Source of the DNA: Nocardioides palaemonis
GTDB taxonomy: Bacteria; Actinomycetota; Actinomycetes; Propionibacteriales; Nocardioidaceae
Assembly (NCBI RefSeq): GCF_018275325.1
Contig: NZ_JAGVQR010000004.1
Coordinates: 1,178,001 to 1,242,000, forward strand
Reading direction: 5' to 3'
DNA: 64,000 nt
In this document: in pieces, positions 15,619-22,601 of the stretch
How positions within the stretch are numbered: the stretch's first letter is position 1
How the letters are laid out: each line of letters opens with the position of its first letter
Notes under the pieces: model-generated
What the model was told of the DNA's origin: nothing
The model's database searches: none
The model's input: only the letters and a program-made list of their open reading frames with translations
Position numbers and translations under genes: made by a program

Positions 15619-16390
15619 CGGTTGCTCCTACCCACTCACCGATTCGCTGCATCACTTCTGTAGTTACGCCGAAACTGCTTTGCAGATTGTGGTTGTAGCC
15701 GATCACACGGATGGATCGATCCATCGCCACCTCGCCGATGGCGTCGATCACGCCTTCGTAGGCAATGCCGCCGACCCCTGTCCCGCTTGAGCGTGGCAGT
15801 GTCCAGCTATCGACCTCTCGAGCGACCAGGGATGCGTCGGCGAACTGCACGAACTCGGACACCACCGCTCGGCCGTTGAGAACGAGGACATCGACCGCGG
15901 AGTCGCGGATGAGCTCGGCAATCGTGGATCTTCCACGCCGCATGAGATCGTCGCGGACCGCGCCGGGAAGGATGCCCCACTTCGTCGACGTCGCATAGGC
16001 GACGAGGTCCACATGGCAAGCAGTCGAGTCGTAGTACGAGGCACCACCTGCGCACAGCATTCGATCAAGGACGTCGAACCATTGACGGTAGGGGTTCCCT
16101 TGGAAGTACCTGCGACAGCCGAGAGCGATTGAGCGGATGTCGTCGCCCGTTGCGTCGTCCCAGGACGCACGACCCAGAGATGACAGAGTCGGTAGGCGCC
16201 GAGCCGGCTCGGCCAACTCAGTGCCAGCCTTGTCAACGAACTCGCGATTGCTTGGGTTGATCCCAACCGTAGCGACCTTGGCGAGAGCGATTTCGCCGAA
16301 GAAGGGAACGGGGCACGCCCAGCCGAGTACGTCGTTCGGCGCCACCTGTGAGTCAAGCTGGTCGACTAGTCGCGAGATCTGGCTGTACAC
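15596..16390 (-). CDS. Uracil-DNA-glycosylase-fold protein
   Basis: 264 residues. Motif I-like VATVGINPSNREF (39-52), a central ACHVDLVAYATSTKWG, the strand-helix VDVLVLNGRAVVSEF, and motif II-like VIGYNHNLQSS (229-239), where classical enzymes have HPS, place it in the UDG superfamily in a divergent, system-associated group. The usual catalytic Asp or Asn after the GxNPS motif may be replaced, so it could remove, protect or merely sense modified bases. GTG start at 16390 with GGGAGGA just upstream. It is the middle gene of a tight operon, 18 bp after the ThyA-like gene and overlapping the third gene. Confidence 0.7.
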   Translation of the reverse strand: MYSQISRLVDQLDSQVAPNDVLGWACPVPFFGEIALAKVATVGINPSNREFVDKAGTELAEPARRLPTLSSLGRASWDDATGDDIRSIALGCRRYFQGNPYRQWFDVLDRMLCAGGASYYDSTACHVDLVAYATSTKWGILPGAVRDDLMRRGRSTIAELIRDSAVDVLVLNGRAVVSEFVQFADASLVAREVDSWTLPRSSGTGVGGIAYEGVIDAIGEVAMDRSIRVIGYNHNLQSSFGVTTEVMQRIGEWVGATVASATAS

Positions 16391-16408
16391 GATCCTCCCG
16401 GAGTGTTG

Positions 16409-17347
16409 TCACATGAACTCCCTCAGTATCGCGTCGCGCATGTCGTCGGCGATCTGGCCCATCGCCTCGGCGTCCTTCGACTTTCTTGCAACATGGTGAG
16501 CAAGGATGCGAACAAGGTCAGCCCAGTACGGGTCTGTCGGTAGGCGTACCCGCTCGTACGGGACGCCTGCCCGGACTTGCGCTTCGGCCGCTACCAACTC
16601 TTCGGCTTGCCGCCACGGGTCTCCCGGCGGCATGGGGGGCATCCCGTCAGTGGTGCTCTGGTACCCCTCACTGAGGTAGACCCCGACCGACTCCTCGTGC
16701 TGGTCGTAGAGATGGAGGCTGCCAGCGTTGTGCACGTACCTGCCAGGCTCTGCGTTCAGTGAGCGAGCGACCATCTCCTGCAACATCGTGAAGGCGAAGA
16801 CGTCGTGAGGCAGTCCTACGTAAGCGTCGTTCGAACGCATCGAGACCACCATGTGCAAGCGTCCGTCGCGCAGCAGGAACTGCATGGTGCAGGTGCATGG
16901 GATGTCCTTGAACCGTGGTGAACGATGGTCGGACCGGTCGAAAATCTGCACCACTGCCCGCCGCGAAGTCGGGTTCTCTTTCAAAAGCGCGATGACGTTC
17001 CGGATCTGCGCATCCTCGTCCTGCCCGAACAGACGGGGCCCGTAGCCGCCGTGAATCGTCCCGTCCTCCTCAAGCTCGGCGGCGTAGTTCGGCAAATAGA
17101 AAACAACGGGCTCGCCCGAGTTCGAGCCGGACAAGTACCAGCAGAGCTCGGCCACCCCGCTCACCACGCGGCGACGAGATTCGCTGCGACTCAATCGTGC
17201 ACGGACGTTCGTCAACTCGAGTGTGGCACCGACGATCTCGCGAAATCGGCCTCGGTTTGCGGTCACCCAATTGCCCTGATGACCTATCTCAACGTACGTC
17301 TCGCGAAGCAGGTCATCGACCGTGCTTGCCTGGGCGCTGAATGCCAT
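16409..17347 (-). CDS. Thymidylate synthase-fold enzyme, probable dCMP (hydroxy)methylase
   Basis: 312 residues. Thymidylate-synthase residues align with the E. coli enzyme: Glu67 (GVAELCWYLSGS), Arg129/Arg130 (PTSRRAVV), nucleophile Cys151 (DIPCTCTMQF), Arg171 (MRSND), His212/Tyr214 (LHLYD). At the position of E. coli Asn177, 31 residues after the Cys, there is Asp182 (GLPHDVF) instead of Asn. That Asn selects dUMP; Asp is found in T4 dCMP hydroxymethylase and makes engineered synthases accept dCMP. So the product is probably 5-hydroxymethyl- (or methyl-) dCMP rather than dTMP. It heads a three-gene operon with the UDG-like and pyrophosphorylase-like genes and is unlikely to be the housekeeping ThyA. 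Confidence 0.82.
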   Translation of the reverse strand: MAFSAQASTVDDLLRETYVEIGHQGNWVTANRGRFREIVGATLELTNVRARLSRSESRRRVVSGVAELCWYLSGSNSGEPVVFYLPNYAAELEEDGTIHGGYGPRLFGQDEDAQIRNVIALLKENPTSRRAVVQIFDRSDHRSPRFKDIPCTCTMQFLLRDGRLHMVVSMRSNDAYVGLPHDVFAFTMLQEMVARSLNAEPGRYVHNAGSLHLYDQHEESVGVYLSEGYQSTTDGMPPMPPGDPWRQAEELVAAEAQVRAGVPYERVRLPTDPYWADLVRILAHHVARKSKDAEAMGQIADDMRDAILREFM

Positions 17348-17591
17348 CGGTGTCCCCCATCGTGTGAGACACTCAGTATCGACACCAGGCCGGTGTTCAG
17401 CGGTGCACGGCGCGCGGCAGTCCTCGGTCGCTCCGGCTCATGTCGCATCGACGCCATAGGTGTTCAACGTCGAACCTGCTGGAGATCCCAGCAGCCTTGT
17501 CACGCGCCTGTCGCGATGAGTGCGTCCTTGCGCCGCTAATGGGCGCGCCAAGTTCTCCGGTTGACTCCGACCCTGCTGCAACACTGACGCG

Positions 17592-18497
17592 ATGGAGGTC
17601 TACCGCACCCCCGACCACTCGTTCGACCACATCCCCGACTTCCCGTGGGAGCCGGCGTACGCCGAGGTGGCCGACCCCGACGGCGGGACGCTGCGGATGG
17701 CGTACGTCGACACGGGGCCGGCGGACGGGCCGGTCGCGCTGCTGCTGCACGGCGAGCCGTCGTGGTCCTACCTCTACCGGCACGTGATCGAGGTGCTGAC
17801 GGGCCGCGGCATCCGGTGCGTGGCGCCGGACATGGTCGGCTTCGGGCGCTCCGACAAGCCGGTGCGGACGGAGGACTACTCGTTCGCCCGGCTCGTGGAG
17901 TGGACGCGCGAGCTCGTCTTCGACCACCTCGACCTGCGTGACGTGACGCTGGTCGGGCAGGACTGGGGCGGGCTGGTCGGGCTGCGCCTGGTCGCCGAGT
18001 ACCAGGACCGGTTCGCCCGGGTGGTGGCGGCCAACACCGGACTGCCGACCGGCGACTTCGACATGCCGGAGGTCTGGTGGCAGTTCCGCCGCGCGGTGGA
18101 GACCGCCCCAACCCTCGACGTAGGGCGGCTGGTCGCGGCCGGCTGCGTACGGCCGATGGCCGACGAGGTGCGAGCGGCGTACGACGCGCCCTTCCCCGAG
18201 GAGCGGGCCAAGGCGGGCGTGCGCGCCCTCCCGACGCTCGTCCCGACCCGCCCGGACGACCCCGCCACCGACGCCAACCGTGCCGCGTGGGAGGTGCTGT
18301 CGGCCAGCGACCTGCCGTTCCTCGTCGCGTTCAGCGACGGCGACCCGGTCACGGGTGCGATGGCGCCGATCCTGCGCAAGCTGGTCCCCGGCACCCGGGG
18401 TCTCGACCACCCGACCATCCGCGGGGCCGGCCATTTCCTGCAGGAGGACGCCGGCGCCGAGCTCGGGCGGGTCGTCGCGGACTTCATGGCCGGATGA
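17592..18497 (+). CDS. Haloalkane dehalogenase-like alpha/beta hydrolase
   Basis: 301 residues, the usual size of HLD enzymes. HGEPSWSYLYR (oxyanion region, about 54-64), the nucleophile elbow GQDWGG (Asp, about 122-127), FSDGDPVTG with a likely acid, and GAGHFLQED with the catalytic His are all present, as in subfamily I (DhlA/DhmA-type) enzymes that hydrolyse carbon-halogen bonds to alcohols. Without the halide-binding cap residues checked in a model, an epoxide hydrolase or ester hydrolase role remains possible. Base composition returns here to the high-GC norm, so it marks the right border of the accessory stretch. Confidence 0.85.
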   Translation: MEVYRTPDHSFDHIPDFPWEPAYAEVADPDGGTLRMAYVDTGPADGPVALLLHGEPSWSYLYRHVIEVLTGRGIRCVAPDMVGFGRSDKPVRTEDYSFARLVEWTRELVFDHLDLRDVTLVGQDWGGLVGLRLVAEYQDRFARVVAANTGLPTGDFDMPEVWWQFRRAVETAPTLDVGRLVAAGCVRPMADEVRAAYDAPFPEERAKAGVRALPTLVPTRPDDPATDANRAAWEVLSASDLPFLVAFSDGDPVTGAMAPILRKLVPGTRGLDHPTIRGAGHFLQEDAGAELGRVVADFMAG

Positions 18498-18570
18498 AGG
18501 TCCACTGCGGCGGCGCACCGGGCCGCTACCCTCGGCCGACGACGTACGCACCGACGACAGGGGGATCGTG

Positions 18571-18744
18571 ATGGAGCAGCAGCTGGCATGCCCGTTGTGC
18601 CAGGGGACGGAGTTCGAGCGGCAGGAGTCGCGCCAGGACTCGAAGTGGGGCTTCACCTCCCACAAGATGACGCTGATGATCTGCCTGCAGTGCCGCTACG
18701 TCCTGCACTTCTCCCAGGGGCACTCGGTCTTCGACTTCGACTGA
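18571..18744 (+). CDS. Small zinc-ribbon protein
   Basis: 57 residues from ATG 18571 behind an AGGGGGA ribosome site. Two CxxC knuckles (CPLC at 7-10, CLQC at 38-41) separated by 27 residues define a zinc ribbon; the rest is hydrophilic with a C-terminal FDFD. Function unknown; proteins of this shape bind nucleic acids or act as small adaptors. Its stop codon lies inside the hairpin shared with the convergent gene. Confidence 0.75.
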   Translation: MEQQLACPLCQGTEFERQESRQDSKWGFTSHKMTLMICLQCRYVLHFSQGHSVFDFD

Positions 18745-18761
18745 CCGAAGCGTTCGGTCAG
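18741..18761. terminator. Bidirectional hairpin covering both convergent stop codons
   Basis: CTGACCGAA and TTCGGTCAG form a perfect 9-bp stem with a 3-nt loop. The stem contains the TGA of the zinc-ribbon gene (18742-18744) on one arm and the TGA of the leftward gene (18758-18760) on the other. Confidence 0.75.
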
Positions 18762-19057
18762 GGCTGGTAGGGCTTGCCCTCGCTGCGCGGGTCGAGGCTG
18801 GGGTAGCCCGCCTTCGGCGCGCGCCCCTCGGGCTGCGGCTCGTCGCCGCCCTCGTCCTGCTGCGGCGGCCCGTCCGGGGTGTCCACGACGCTCGTGTCGC
18901 GCACGCCGTCGGTCCCGACCTGCCCGGGACCGGTCGGTCCGACCCACTCGCTGCTCGACCCCATCCCGCCGGCCGCGCCGTCGGGGCCGTCGGAGTTCGG
19001 CGTGCCGCGCCGCTCCTCGGTCGCGGGCTTGTCGGTGGTCTCGTCCGGGTCGGTCAT
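18758..19057 (-). CDS. Low-complexity hydrophilic hypothetical protein
   Basis: 99 residues starting MTDPDETTDKPATEERRG, rich in Gly, Pro, Asp, Glu and Ser, predicted disordered, ending LDPRSEGKPYQP. ATG 19057 is preceded by GAGGGGA. No signal peptide or domain. Similar small disordered proteins are common in Nocardioides-like genomes; function unknown. Confidence 0.6.
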   Translation of the reverse strand: MTDPDETTDKPATEERRGTPNSDGPDGAAGGMGSSSEWVGPTGPGQVGTDGVRDTSVVDTPDGPPQQDEGGDEPQPEGRAPKAGYPSLDPRSEGKPYQP

Positions 19058-19120
19058 GGCGCGTCCCCTCGTCGTGAATGTCGGCGTCCCCGTTCCCCGG
19101 CGGGTGTCAGACATGCGCAC

Positions 19121-19126
19121 TAACCT
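19121..19126 (+). promoter_or_regulatory. -10 element (TAACCT), leaderless start at 19133
   Basis: Six nt separate the hexamer from ATG 19133, and no Shine-Dalgarno is present. Confidence 0.5.
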
Positions 19127-19132
19127 GCGGCC

Positions 19133-19552
19133 ATGTCGCCCGAGGACCGGTTCGTGCCGTTCGGCACCGCGTGGATCAGCGACCTGCTCTACCGCGTCGT
19201 CGCCGACCACGGGGACCGGGGGAAACTCGTCGAGGTCGACGGCTGGCAGGAGGCAATGGACGAAGCCTGGCGTGGGATCGTCGACGACCTGCCCGAGTAC
19301 TCGACCTGGGTGAAGGACTACCGCGCCGCGTCGGCCGACTGCTCGCTCGGTGTGACCATCACCGACGTCACCCGCGTGTCGGGGCGACGAGGCTACGGCG
19401 GGTTCGGCGTCAGCTACCCGGCCGACCTGCTGCTCGAGGGCGACGACAAGGTGGCCTCGATGCGGACGCTGATCCTCACCGCCATCGACCGGCACGTGGA
19501 CCGGTGCGAGCTCGGCGTGCCACTGCTCAGCGAGGCCGTCAGCGGCGCGTGA
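19133..19552 (+). CDS. Hypothetical protein
   Basis: 139 residues, soluble, mixed alpha/beta (TAWISDLLYRVVADHGDRG, DCSLGVTITDVTRVSGRRGYGGFGVSY, RTLILTAIDRHVDR). No recognised domain. The start is fixed by the -10 element at 19121-19126. Ends 9 bp before the convergent membrane-protein gene. Confidence 0.65.
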   Translation: MSPEDRFVPFGTAWISDLLYRVVADHGDRGKLVEVDGWQEAMDEAWRGIVDDLPEYSTWVKDYRAASADCSLGVTITDVTRVSGRRGYGGFGVSYPADLLLEGDDKVASMRTLILTAIDRHVDRCELGVPLLSEAVSGA

Positions 19553-19561
19553 CCGACCGCG

Positions 19562-20128
19562 TCAGCCCTCGGCCGCGGCCTTGATGCCCAGCCGGACGCC
19601 GACGCCGATGATCGCGGTCAGGGTCGCCATCGACCCTCCCGCCACGAGGACGACGCCGGCGGCGAGGCCGAGATCCTCGGTGAGTCCGAGCAGCACGCCG
19701 CCGACGACCTGGGCGACCAGCCCGAGCTGGAGCAGGTTCATGAGCGAGTCGTACGCCTTGGGGCGGGCGGGGATCGACGTCGCCGCCATGGCGTGCCCGT
19801 CGCTGTCGAGCAGGCGGGCGCGCTCCGCGCTGGGGATCTCGGCGAGGAAGAGGGACTGCTCCTTCGCGCTCGCGAAGGTGAACTCGAGCGGCTCGTCACT
19901 CTCGTGCCGGACGAGCGCGACGCGCTGGCTCGTTGGCGTGGTGATCGCGGCGAGCTCGTCCCACGGCGCGATCTGGGGGCCGTCGTGGGTGAACACGCCC
20001 AGGCCGGCCGGCCCGAGACCCAGGGCGCGACGGCCCGAGCCGGACACCCATGCGTACGTCATGCCGGAGTTCTCGAGGTGCTGCCTCGGCTCTGGCGCCA
20101 GGTTCCAGATCTTGCCCATGACGGCCAT
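19562..20128 (-). CDS. Hypothetical membrane protein
   Basis: 188 residues from ATG 20128, preferred to ATG 20146 because GGGGGAACG lies just before it. The N-terminal about 115 residues are soluble and resemble a PH-like beta domain (GLGVFTHDGPQIAPWDELAAITT, SQRVALVRHES, LEFTFASAKEQSLFLAEI); the C-terminus has two hydrophobic helices (LLQLGLVAQVVGGVLLGL, AAGVVLVAGGSMATLTAIIGVGV). Probably cytoplasmic-membrane located; function unknown. Confidence 0.7.
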   Translation of the reverse strand: MAVMGKIWNLAPEPRQHLENSGMTYAWVSGSGRRALGLGPAGLGVFTHDGPQIAPWDELAAITTPTSQRVALVRHESDEPLEFTFASAKEQSLFLAEIPSAERARLLDSDGHAMAATSIPARPKAYDSLMNLLQLGLVAQVVGGVLLGLTEDLGLAAGVVLVAGGSMATLTAIIGVGVRLGIKAAAEG

Positions 20129-20176
20129 GCTCGTTCCCCCGTTCATCGCGCCCGGACGGCGGGCGACGGAGGCAGT

Positions 20177-20590
20177 TTAGGGCCGGGAGGCGTCCGTCGC
20201 TGTCGAGCGCGTACGCCACAGCCACGCGAGCCCGACGAACGGCAGCACCAGCGGCAGCCAGCCGTAGCCGGCTCCGTAGTCCGACCACACCGTCTGGTCG
20301 GGGAAGAGCTCGGGGTCGAGGAGGGTGAGTGTGCCGACGGTGAGCACGCCGACGAGCTCGAAGCCCACGGCGGCGAGCGCGAGGCGGCGGGGGGAGGGGC
20401 CGACCTCGGCGAGACCGAGGGTGGCGGCGATGTAGACCAGCGCGGCGACCGCGGAGAGCGTGTAGGCCAGCGGCGCCTCGGAGGCCTTGGTGCCGAGCTG
20501 GACCAGCGAGCGGGCGGTCGCGGCGAGCGCGAAGACGCCGTAGACCGCCACGAGCGCGCGGCCCGCGCCGGACTTGGTCGAGGCGCTCAC
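20177..20590 (-). CDS. Hypothetical integral membrane protein
   Basis: 137 residues with four predicted transmembrane helices, ending WRTRSTATDASRP. The GTG at 20590 overlaps the stop of the upstream gene (GTGA), so it is preferred to the GTG at 20599. It forms a two-gene operon with 20587-20946; both small membrane proteins are of unknown function and may form one complex. Confidence 0.7.
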   Translation of the reverse strand: MSASTKSGAGRALVAVYGVFALAATARSLVQLGTKASEAPLAYTLSAVAALVYIAATLGLAEVGPSPRRLALAAVGFELVGVLTVGTLTLLDPELFPDQTVWSDYGAGYGWLPLVLPFVGLAWLWRTRSTATDASRP

Positions 20591-20946
20591 GAGGGCCACA
20601 CCTGCTCGACGCGGAGGATGACGAACGCCTGCGCGAGCCCGGCGACCATCAGCACGGCGGTCGCGCCGCGACTGCGCTCGGCGAGCGACCAGACGAAGCC
20701 GATCGGGAGCAGGACGAGCCCGGCGAGGAGGTAGCCGAAGAGGGTGACCAGCCGGCCGCCGGAGAGGTCGACGCCGCCGACCTGGACCGCCGCGACGACC
20801 AGCAGGACCAGCGTCGCGGCCTCGATCAGGCCCGCGAAGCCGAGCAGGCCCCAGTCGGGCGTGCGGTCGAGGGCGACGTAGACCAGCACCACCGCCGCGA
20901 ACAGCAGCGAGGCGACGAGCACGACGAGGGGGAGGGGTCCGTCCAC
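20587..20946 (-). CDS. Hypothetical integral membrane protein
   Basis: 119 residues, four hydrophobic helices (PLVVLVASLLFAAVVLVYVA, LLGFAGLIEAATLVLLVVAA, LVTLFGYLLAGLVLLPIGFV, AVLMVAGLAQAFVIL), short loops. GTG start. First gene of the leftward pair. The repeat block at 20994-21102 lies directly upstream, within its promoter region. Confidence 0.7.
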   Translation of the reverse strand: MDGPLPLVVLVASLLFAAVVLVYVALDRTPDWGLLGFAGLIEAATLVLLVVAAVQVGGVDLSGGRLVTLFGYLLAGLVLLPIGFVWSLAERSRGATAVLMVAGLAQAFVILRVEQVWPS

Positions 20947-20993
20947 GAGGTCTGATTGTTTCAGAGGGTCGTCAACGCCGTCGTCGGTGGCCG

Positions 20994-21102
20994 GGTCTCG
21001 TGACGGGCGCAGAGCGCCCTCCTCGACCAGCGGTCATCGGTCTCGTGACGGGCGCAGAGCGCCCTCCTCGACCAGCGAGGCGTACCCGTCCTCGACCAGC
21101 GA
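20994..21102. repeat. Tandem 39-bp repeat (2 copies plus a partial third)
   Basis: Identical 39-mers at 20994-21032 and 21039-21077 (start GGTCTCGTGACGGGCGCA, end CCTCGACCAGCG) and a partial CCTCGACCAGCG near 21091-21102. Each unit contains the small inverted repeat GGGCG-CAGAG-CGCCC. A diverged inverted copy is at 11355-11430. It lies between divergent genes, so it may affect both promoters. Confidence 0.85.
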
Positions 21103-21168
21103 GCAACGTATGGCTGGTTCACAGGTTCGGTGCAGGTTCGCGACAGGTCGGCCCGCGAACCTCGGGGC

Positions 21169-21768
21169 ATGAACCCCACCTACCTGCTCGCCGCCGTCGA
21201 CCTGGTCGCCGTGCTGGTGCTCGCCCTCGCCGTCTACTACCCGCGCCACCGCCGGGCCGACCTCGTCACCGCCTTCGTCGCGGTCAACGTCGGCGTCCTG
21301 TCGGTGACGATCGTGCTGTCCAGCAGCGCGGCCACGGTCGGCCTGGGGCTCGGCCTCTTCGGGGTGCTGTCGATCATCCGGCTGCGCTCCGACGAGCTCG
21401 GCCAGCACGAGATCGCGTACTACTTCGCGGCGCTCGCGATCGGCCTGATCGGCGGCCTCGGCACCGGCGACGCGACGCTGTCGATCACGCTCATGGCCGC
21501 GCTGGTCGGCGTGCTCGCCGCCGCCGACAGCCGGCTGCTGCACCGCACCGGCCTGCGGCAGGTCGTCGTGCTGGACTCCGCGATCACCGACGAGCCGACC
21601 CTCGTCGAGCGCCTCGAGCTGCTCCTCGACGCCCGCGTCACCCGCGTCACCCCGATCAAGGTCGACCTCGTCAACGACACCACGACCGTCGAGGTGCACT
21701 ACGCCCCGACGCCGGCGCCCGCGATGCCCAGCGCCGAGCGCCACGACGCGGCGGTGCTGACCCGATGA
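21169..21768 (+). CDS. DUF4956 membrane protein
   Basis: 199 residues with four transmembrane helices in the first about 120 residues (YLLAAVDLVAVLVLALAVYY, LVTAFVAVNVGVLSVTIVL, GLGLFGVLSIIRLRSDEL, EIAYYFAALAIGLIGGL) and a soluble C-terminal domain (RQVVVLDSAITDEPTLVERLELLLDARVTRVTPIKVD). The FGVLSIIRLRS motif is typical of DUF4956. It is the first gene of an operon with the VTC-domain and CotH genes, a conserved set in bacteria that probably handles polyphosphate or surface phosphorylation. Overlaps the next gene by 4 bp (ATGA). Confidence 0.85.
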   Translation: MNPTYLLAAVDLVAVLVLALAVYYPRHRRADLVTAFVAVNVGVLSVTIVLSSSAATVGLGLGLFGVLSIIRLRSDELGQHEIAYYFAALAIGLIGGLGTGDATLSITLMAALVGVLAAADSRLLHRTGLRQVVVLDSAITDEPTLVERLELLLDARVTRVTPIKVDLVNDTTTVEVHYAPTPAPAMPSAERHDAAVLTR

Positions 21769-22601
21769 ACAACACCCCACGACGTCCTCTCCGCCGCTTC
21801 GCTCCCCCGACGAGCGCCGCGGGGACCCCGATGAGCGCCCTCCACGACCTCCCCGCCGTCGGCCTCGACGAGCTCAACGCCGCGGCCGCGCTTCTCACCC
21901 GCGTCGACCGCAAGTACGTCGTCCCCGCCGCCGACCTCGACGCCCTCCTCGCCGGCATCCCGGGCCTGCGGGCGCTCGAGGTCGAGGACCGGCGCTGGTC
22001 GCGCTACGAGTCGACCTACCTCGACACCGTCGCGCTCGACTCCTGGACCGGCGCCGCCCACGCCCGCCGCCGCCGCTGGAAGGTGCGGACCCGGACCTAC
22101 GCCGACACCGGCGAGTGCTGGCTGGAGGTGAAGACCCGCGGGCGGCGCGGCGCGACCGTCAAGGAGCGGCTGCCCCACGACGGGACCGACGTCGCCGGAG
22201 CGGCCTCCGACTGGGTCTCCGAGCGGCTCGCCGCCGCCCACGTGTTCCACGTGGAACCGCGCGGGCTCGTCCCGACGCTGCACACGGCGTACGTCCGCAG
22301 CACCCTGCTGCTCCCCGACGGCGCCGGCCGCGCCACAGTCGACCGCGACCTGCGCTGGGTCTCCGGCCACGGCACCGCCGAGGTCGCCGACGTCCTCGTC
22401 GTCGAGACCAAGTCGGCGTCGATGGCCCCCGGCCCGCTCGACCGCCGGCTCCGCGAGCTCGGCCACCGGCCGGTGCGGATCTCGAAGTACGGCACCGGGC
22501 TGGCGCTGCTGACGCCCGGCCTGCCCGGCAACCGCTGGCACCGGGTCACCTCGCGGCACCTCGCCGACCACCTCACGCTGGACGCGGGGGTGCTCGCGTG
22601 A
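21765..22601 (+). CDS. VTC-domain (polyphosphate polymerase-like) protein
   Basis: 278 residues. TRVDRKYVVPAADLDALLAG near the N-terminus, RYESTYLDTVALDSW, a basic RRRRWKVRTRTY, WLEVKTRGRRGATVKERL and DVLVVETKSAS form the charged tunnel of the VTC/CYTH-like fold used by yeast Vtc4 to make polyphosphate from ATP. Usual size for bacterial members. ATG 21765 overlaps the DUF4956 stop, and its own stop overlaps the CotH start (GTGA), so all three are translationally coupled. Confidence 0.88.
   Translation: MNNTPRRPLRRFAPPTSAAGTPMSALHDLPAVGLDELNAAAALLTRVDRKYVVPAADLDALLAGIPGLRALEVEDRRWSRYESTYLDTVALDSWTGAAHARRRRWKVRTRTYADTGECWLEVKTRGRRGATVKERLPHDGTDVAGAASDWVSERLAAAHVFHVEPRGLVPTLHTAYVRSTLLLPDGAGRATVDRDLRWVSGHGTAEVADVLVVETKSASMAPGPLDRRLRELGHRPVRISKYGTGLALLTPGLPGNRWHRVTSRHLADHLTLDAGVLA

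Noticed and set aside
16409..17347. Housekeeping thymidylate synthase ThyA
   Set aside because: Asp at the Asn177 position, lower GC than the genome, and linkage to modification genes rather than folA.
9200..17590. Prophage
   Set aside because: No integrase, capsid, tail, terminase or lysis genes; only accessory-type genes.
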